64,000 nucleotides of DNA from Tillandsia leiboldiana (taxonomy: Eukaryota > Streptophyta > Magnoliopsida > Poales > Bromeliaceae): the NCBI GenBank assembly GCA_029204045.2, contig CM055080.1, positions 4,881,133 through 4,945,132 on the forward strand, written 5' to 3'. Below are positions 58,482 through 64,000 of the stretch, piece after piece; the first letter of the stretch is position 1, and each line of letters opens with the position of its first letter. The position numbers and the translations under genes are program-made. The notes under the pieces are model-generated. The model saw only the letters and a program-made list of their open reading frames with translations, did not search any database and was not told where the DNA came from.

Positions 58482-61261
58482 TGTCACGCCCCGAGTTTAA
58501 AAATCAGGTCTGAAATTTTTTTTTTTTTTTTTTTGATTAAATCAGAGTTTGCAAAACAGGCGTAACAGACCGCCACACATATAGGGAACTCTCTATTCCG
58601 CGAACAGGGACTCCCCTATATATGCACGGCTAGGCTAGTAATCAGCGACAGATATCTCAGTACAACTACTAATCTAGTCAGCAGGAATAATTCACAATCG
58701 GTAATTACATCAGTATTTTAAATGTCTAACTCACGATAAACTGGAATGAAATGCGGAAAGTAAATGTCTGCCGAAGTCGTCGATATATAATGCTCATGGG
58801 GACAGCTCTATCGTAATCGGCTCACTGGATCGTCCCGACACCTCACCACCCGATGGACCTACAACAGTCACCCGAGGGTGTGAGATACACCGGAGTGCAT
58901 CCCAGTGGGCACGACGAGCCGGGCTTCAGCTAATCGTACCTACTGGGTACTAAAATCTGCGGATAGTAAGAGTCAACAGGAAAAGCTGGAAAGCATAGAG
59001 GTCTACTAGTAATCAGAATAAGAACTGCATGTAAGTATACTGGAATCAATCATAAAACTGTAGATCATACATGCTGGAAAACATAAACGTCCACTCATAA
59101 TCCAAATCCACAGATAAGCTAACTAGGCAAGTAATCAATCATAAGCTGGCATATGAAATGAACTGGCATGAAGCATAATCAAGTGACAGTACATATACAG
59201 GTACGGAAAATACCAGAACCAATCCAATATAACAGAACAGGAATAGGTACTGAAAAGCATGCTAGAACATGGGAGTATATAATCTATGCATCAATCACAA
59301 GAATATCAAGCACCCAACCAATGCCATTATTGGTCACGGGGACCTCATGGCTCATACCACTCTCTGCACCTATCCCACTGACATAACCCCGCACCCATAT
59401 GTGCTATCTGGGGCTCACGGGTCCTTCCTCCAGACCACTTTACCGGTAAAGAACAATAGCCACGGGGAGCGACCCCGGCAATGTTCGTGAAGTACAGCAG
59501 TGCATGGCAAGTCACAATGATCAATCTCACGGTCTAGTGACCGAGTAGTCGGCGCACGCCGAAATCCCAATAGGGAATCATCTGTCTATATCTATCCATC
59601 GGAATCAATCAATCATGTATATCGAGTAGTGTCTATCAATCAGGATCAATCAATCATGCATATCGAGTAGTGTCTATCAATCAGGATCAATCAATCATGC
59701 ATATCGAGTAGTGTCTATCAATCAGGATCAATCAATCATGCATATCGACGTATATCAAGAAATATCTCAATGACAGGAATCAACAGGTATCATCTAATCA
59801 TGCAAATCTGTTTCTCAATCAATCAGGATCAGTCAGGAATAATCAGGGAGTATGTATATGTTAATCGGCTGATCGTGACAAGAAATCTCAATCACAGGTC
59901 TAATCAGGTCAATGTCAACAGTGACATCATGATATGTCAAGACAGGTCATATAATCAGCGGGGAAGTCAAAAACAGGGGTCCGACTGGACTAAAGCAACC
60001 AGAGGGCCAAAAAGCTAGCCCGGGCCGAAGCTAACCCACCTGGATGAAGGCAGATCCACGAACTCCCGCGCAGCTATTGGGAGGCTGGTGCTGAACAACT
60101 GGGCCCTGTAACAGTAATTATGATCAGTAAAGGACTCACACATACCCATCCCGACGTCACGACAGTGACCAAAAAGATCCTAGGTGGCCATGCCAAGAAA
60201 ACCACGGAAATAATGATCCCAACGGCGAAAACGGCGCTCAAAACGGTGGAAAAACGGGCAAAAACGGAGCTACGGAACTTTGGGCAGTCGGATGGTGCAC
60301 AGGAGCAAGCGTGGACCGGGTTTATGGCATCAGGCGGCGGCGGCATGCGCCGGGTGCACGCAGGAAGCGTGCACCGCGCTTCTCGGGCCGGGCCGGTGCA
60401 CGACCCGAGCGTGCACCGGGTCCTTGCCCTTCGGCCGCAAGCGCGTGCGCCGGGTGCACGCATGAGGCGTGCACCGCGCGCCTTGGGCCGGGCCGGTGCA
60501 CGAAACCGTGCACCGGGTCTGGTGCTTCCGACGCTGCGGGCATGCACCGGGTGCACGCCTGGACCCGTGGACCGTACTGTACGGACAAGCACAGTAAACC
60601 CTAATTTCGCGGTTTTCTTCGCCGTTTTCGCTCCCGTTTCGCGATTTCTTCTCCATTTTCGCTCCCGTGCGACTCCGGCGAAGACCCCGCGACCATGGTA
60701 ACGACGGCGGCGGCCTCCCGTTTAACAATGGCGGCGGCGGCCTCCCGTTAACCTACTACGTTCCAACGAAACATCCCCAAAAAAATCTCCGAATAAATCC
60801 GCGGTAAATCTAACGGCTAAAACGTTGATCCACGAACAACCAACACGTCGATCGGAGGTCCGATAAAAAGAAACCGATTAAAACCACCAATTAAATCCGA
60901 TAAAAATCATCGATCACACCCGATCAAGAACGAGAATAAAGTGTTGATCAAAACCCCGACAAAAATCCGTGATCGATGTACCGATTAAAACAACCTTATA
61001 AGAACACGGAAAACCCCCGATTAATTCTACAAAAGGATTAACGACCACTAACCTCAATCTATCGGAATTAAAGAACCGATCTTGTTTCCTTTCGGCGTTG
61101 GAGACCCGGATCCACTCCCCGTAGACGATGGCGTCTCGTTCTTTCGGTCTCCGGACGTCAATCGGGGCGATCGGGTTCCTCCGCTTTCTCCCTCTTTCCT
61201 TATTTTCTCCTCCGGTTAGGGTTCCGTCTTTTCTTTTCTTTTTTCTCTTCTCACCGATTAG

Positions 61262-61293
<32 letters not shown>

Positions 61294-61940
61294 CTTTCTT
61301 TTCTTTAATCGGGATCCCTTATATAGCTCGTATTAAATCTTTAATTAATTCCCTTTAATTAATTCCCCTTTTAATTTGTACGTAAGAGAATTATTATTTT
61401 CCGTCTGGGATAATTAATTAACTAATTAATTATCCCCTACGAGATAACCCACCTTATCTCTAACGGGTGCAAGATATTTTGCACGGATTTCGATGCACGA
61501 CTAATCACCGTATCACTTTGAATTCCGTTCCGGAAGATCCCGATATCGGATTTCAGATCCGATCGCGCCGTCGGCTTTCTTTTTCCGCACTCTATCGCAG
61601 AAAAATACTAGCACCTCACAATGGCCAACTTTACATAAGGGATTGTCCAGTTGTGGAGTTTCTTTCCCTCCCGTGCCAGCCTCCGTATCGAGGTTTGGCA
61701 GTAACGACAACCGGTATGCCACCGGGCCTATGTGCCCCGAAATCCCAAATGTCGGGTCGTTGACTCCAGCCAACAATCCCAAAAGCTCGAATTGAAAAGT
61801 GACATTTCTGGCCCATTAACTGTGCAATTTACACTGCAGAAAAGGGGCACTGAGGCTACTCGTGCTTTTAAGATCCAAAATTCAACCTGGCTTTTATTAT
61901 TTTCCTTTTTATTAGATTACAAAATTTTTGAGTTTCTACA
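58482..61940 (-). mobile_element. Solo LTR, second copy (probable assembly duplicate)
   Basis: 3459 bases, almost identical to 51306-54765, with the same ATCCA flanks (58477-58481 and 61941-61945). Two independent insertions at the same base with the same duplication are not credible. So the two copies are one locus or two haplotypes. Confidence 0.9.
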
Positions 61941-61945
61941 ATCCA

Positions 61946-64000
61946 TGACATTGAAGTTGAGTACTTTTCTCGTCCTCTTTAAGTAACAATGATAAAAGGT
62001 CATTTCGGGATGGATCTCTTTGTGCAACTTCAGGATATAACGGAACTAACTCTCCAATATTTTTCTGTAAAAAGTAAAAAATTTAATTGACTAATTGAAA
62101 CAACTTTTATAACTACAAAATTTATCCAAATCTAAAGACATACCATTATTTCCGAGCAATACTGATTTAAAGGCTTGCCATTCTTCTTGGTATGTGTTCT
62201 TATGTAGAGTTCATGTCTTCTCGGTTGAACATGATTATTTTTTTTTGCCATCTAACAATATTTAAAGATTAAACTTTTATTAACAATCTATTAAGTTATG
62301 AAAGTATTAGTAAAAAAAACACTATAATTTAGAGGATTAAGTTTACCTCAGCACGAACCCTTGCAAAGCTTTTTGTGCCCGCAGTATGTGTGGTATTTAG
62401 CATTGCGCGGCTAGCTTTATTTTTGGCACTACGTTCCTATTAAAAGTAAACGTATATGTACTCAAAAAAGTAATTAGAACAACTAAACTTGAAGAACTAT
62501 CTAAAATTTAATGCAAAGGTTGTGTAGAACTATTTATAGCAACCATAAAATCAATTTAATTATATGCAAAATAATGAGGATCAATTTCTATTGTCTATTA
62601 AATAAAGCTATTCACTGACCCCAAACTATCAAAATTAAGTTAAAAAGTAATATTCATACCTGTCCTACTTGAGAGTCCCAATACTTAACAAGAAATTCCC
62701 ATTCTTTCGGATGGACTCGAGAATCACAAGATGCTATCTTTTCCTCGTAAGTTTTCTTAGTATCATAGTGAACTTTTTTCAATTTGCTTTTGAACTCTCT
62801 CCATTTTTTTCCTATGGACATAATAACCCAATCTCTTCCTTCTTCTGGAATTTGAAACTTTTTCTAGACAAAAAATAAAGAAATATCAATAAAACATCAT
62901 AAGAAAAATATGACCTACAAAGAAAAGAAAGAAAATTTTCTATACCTGCACAATCATCCACATAATATCCTTAGTTGTATTTGGAACAACTCTCCAATCT
63001 TTATAACTTAGAGAAATTATTTGTCCATTTCTTGCCATTAGTCCCAAAAAGTTACTTAATGTGGCTGCTGCTTTTCTAATAGGTTGGCCAAACTCATTAA
63101 GTTTTATAGGTTTCAGAGAAGCCCTTTTAAATAGTTTGAGCAACTTTGTACGCCCTCGAGTCTTTTGTGATGCATGAGAAGACTCTGTACAACAAATCAA
63201 AATAGTTATTCACTTTCATTCAATAACAAAATATACATCAATATTGCTAATATACAAGTAGAAAAAACAACATTCTAATCTATCCAAATTTATCTTATAC
63301 ATAAGTTTGCATGTATCTTATATAAAAATAGAGTAAACTAAAGAAACTATAACTCAATTCAATTGGGAGTAGTACAATGAATTTGAGAGTGCCGTAAATA
63401 AATAAAAGAAACCAATGTTGAATTAAATTTTAAAAAGTACTGACAGAGTGGCTTACTATTGCATATATCCTCATCTTCTTCAGAGTCTTCAAAATTGTTT
63501 GGGTTTTGTAAGGAATCACAATGTCTAGAATGGTCAGGATAAAAAGGGCCTTTCTCAAGTTGAAAATTTTCAACTTGCATGTTTTCATGCAAATTCTGAG
63601 GCACTTGAGGCTGTTGGAAGTTGTGAAGCAACTGGATAATTTCATGTTGTAGTGAGCATTCATTTGGTGGTTGTAACTCTACTTGTTCAGGTTGTGATCT
63701 TGCACAATCATGACTTTTCTCTACCAACTCTACTTGTATTTGTTTAGGGAATGATTGCTCATCTTGGTGCAAATTACCAACTAGTTGAGATAGGTAGCGA
63801 TGAAGTTCATGTTCAAGTGATGGTTGGATTTGATTTTGAGGACCAACATGAATAGACTGGTTTGGCCAAGAATGATGTATTAGGTGATCCCGATCTAATA
63901 GCATCTCATCGTATTCTTTTTGGCCAAAACATGATTCTATTGAAATCTTCTCTTTACCCTTTTTATTTCTCATAGTTGACACCTGCATATAAGAAATCAA
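61946..64000 (-). pseudogene. Transposase_24-type CACTA gene, 5' exons (better copy)
   Basis: Minus-strand exons with GT-AG borders: 63457-63982 (Gln- and acidic-rich N-terminus MRNKKGKEKISIESCFGQKE through NNFEDSEEDEDICN); 62946-63184 (SSHASQKTRGRTKLLKLFKR, LNEFGQPIRKAAATLSNFLG, YKDWRVVPNTTKDIMW); 62660-62863 (PEEGRDWVIMSIGKKWREFK, VHPKEWEFLVKYWDSQVGQ); 62347-62436 (KNKASRAMLNTTHTAGTKSF then ARVRAE); 62144-62251 (ELYIRTHTKKNGKP); and from 62064 NIGELVPLYPEV up to the solo LTR. This is the RGRT...DWR...W..Y/FK...KN..SR...HT.GTKSFA order of the plant Transposase_24 family. The first exon's acceptor ATATGCAG at 63983 shows more 5' sequence beyond the window. The solo LTR and a frameshift after it make the gene non-functional as assembled. 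Confidence 0.8.

Larger units (their letters stand above)
49274..64000 (-). mobile_element. CACTA (En/Spm) element, extends past window end
   Basis: The terminus CACTACAAGAAATTCG at 49274 is the classical CACTA end, preceded by AAC, the candidate 3-bp target duplication. The subterminal region has repeated, inverted TTGCTAAT and AACATT motifs. A spliced Transposase_24-type gene is on the minus strand. A solo LTR (51306-54765) interrupts it. The stretch 56254-63341 repeats 49061-56153 and is probably an assembly duplicate. So the true element seen here is about 7.5 kb including the solo LTR, and its other end is not in view. Confidence 0.85.

Noticed and set aside
49061..63341. Recent tandem segmental duplication
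   Set aside because: The 100-N gap at the exact junction and error enrichment at its edges make an assembly artefact more likely, though reads are needed to settle it.

Overview
This window is eukaryotic, almost certainly an angiosperm nuclear genome; I lean monocot but cannot name the species. The evidence is LTR retrotransposons primed by initiator-tRNA-Met, a Cassandra-type element carrying 5S rRNA sequence, a CACTA element ending CACTACAAGAAA, a hAT element, foldback MITEs and long AT microsatellites. I found no host protein gene, tRNA gene or complete rRNA gene. All recognisable coding sequence is transposon-derived and most of it is broken. Nearly all other long reading frames come from tandem repeats or long LTRs.

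Layout. 773-5888 is a decayed CRM-like Ty3/gypsy chromovirus on the minus strand with both LTRs, PBS, polypurine tract and a broken gag-pol. 5889-7066 is AT-rich and holds a 300-bp palindrome. 7067-33589 is a nest of chromovirus-type LTR elements with unusually long LTRs (3-4.5 kb) and little coding sequence. A plus-strand family-A LTR (7067-10451) is cut by a minus-strand element (LTR 10452-13953, chromodomain and gag remnants to about 16240). Next comes a plus-strand element without recognisable genes (PBS near 16851, LTR 19089-23536), then the internal remnant and family-A LTR of a minus-strand element (23537-33589). That last LTR carries a 3.3-kb solo LTR (27993-31339), which itself contains an intact 5S-bearing TRIM (30404-30979), and a second TRIM (32256-32724).

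33590-34242 is AT microsatellite around a foldback MITE. 34243-42210 is the 5' part of a Ty1/copia element broken twice, by a hAT element (35210-39326) and by a PIF/Harbinger-like element (40887-42018). At 42210 it is cut by a minus-strand LTR element (LTR 42211-46307, short internal region, second LTR from 47372). That second LTR is in turn cut at 49274 by a CACTA element that runs off the window end and carries a Transposase_24-type gene on the minus strand. A 3.46-kb solo LTR with an ATCCA target duplication sits inside that gene.

The 100-N gap at 56154-56253 separates two near-identical copies of one 7.1-kb sequence (49061-56153 and 56254-63341). Errors rise towards the gap on both sides, so this is most likely a pair of unmerged contig ends rather than a biological duplication.

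Nothing here looks like a new protein-coding system. The most original observations are structural: a stem-loop near the 3' end of six different LTR types whose stem sequence changes while pairing is kept, followed by a constant GGCGRTCTGTT-like motif; and two TRIMs with clearly homologous internal regions but unrelated LTRs, only one of which carries 5S sequence.
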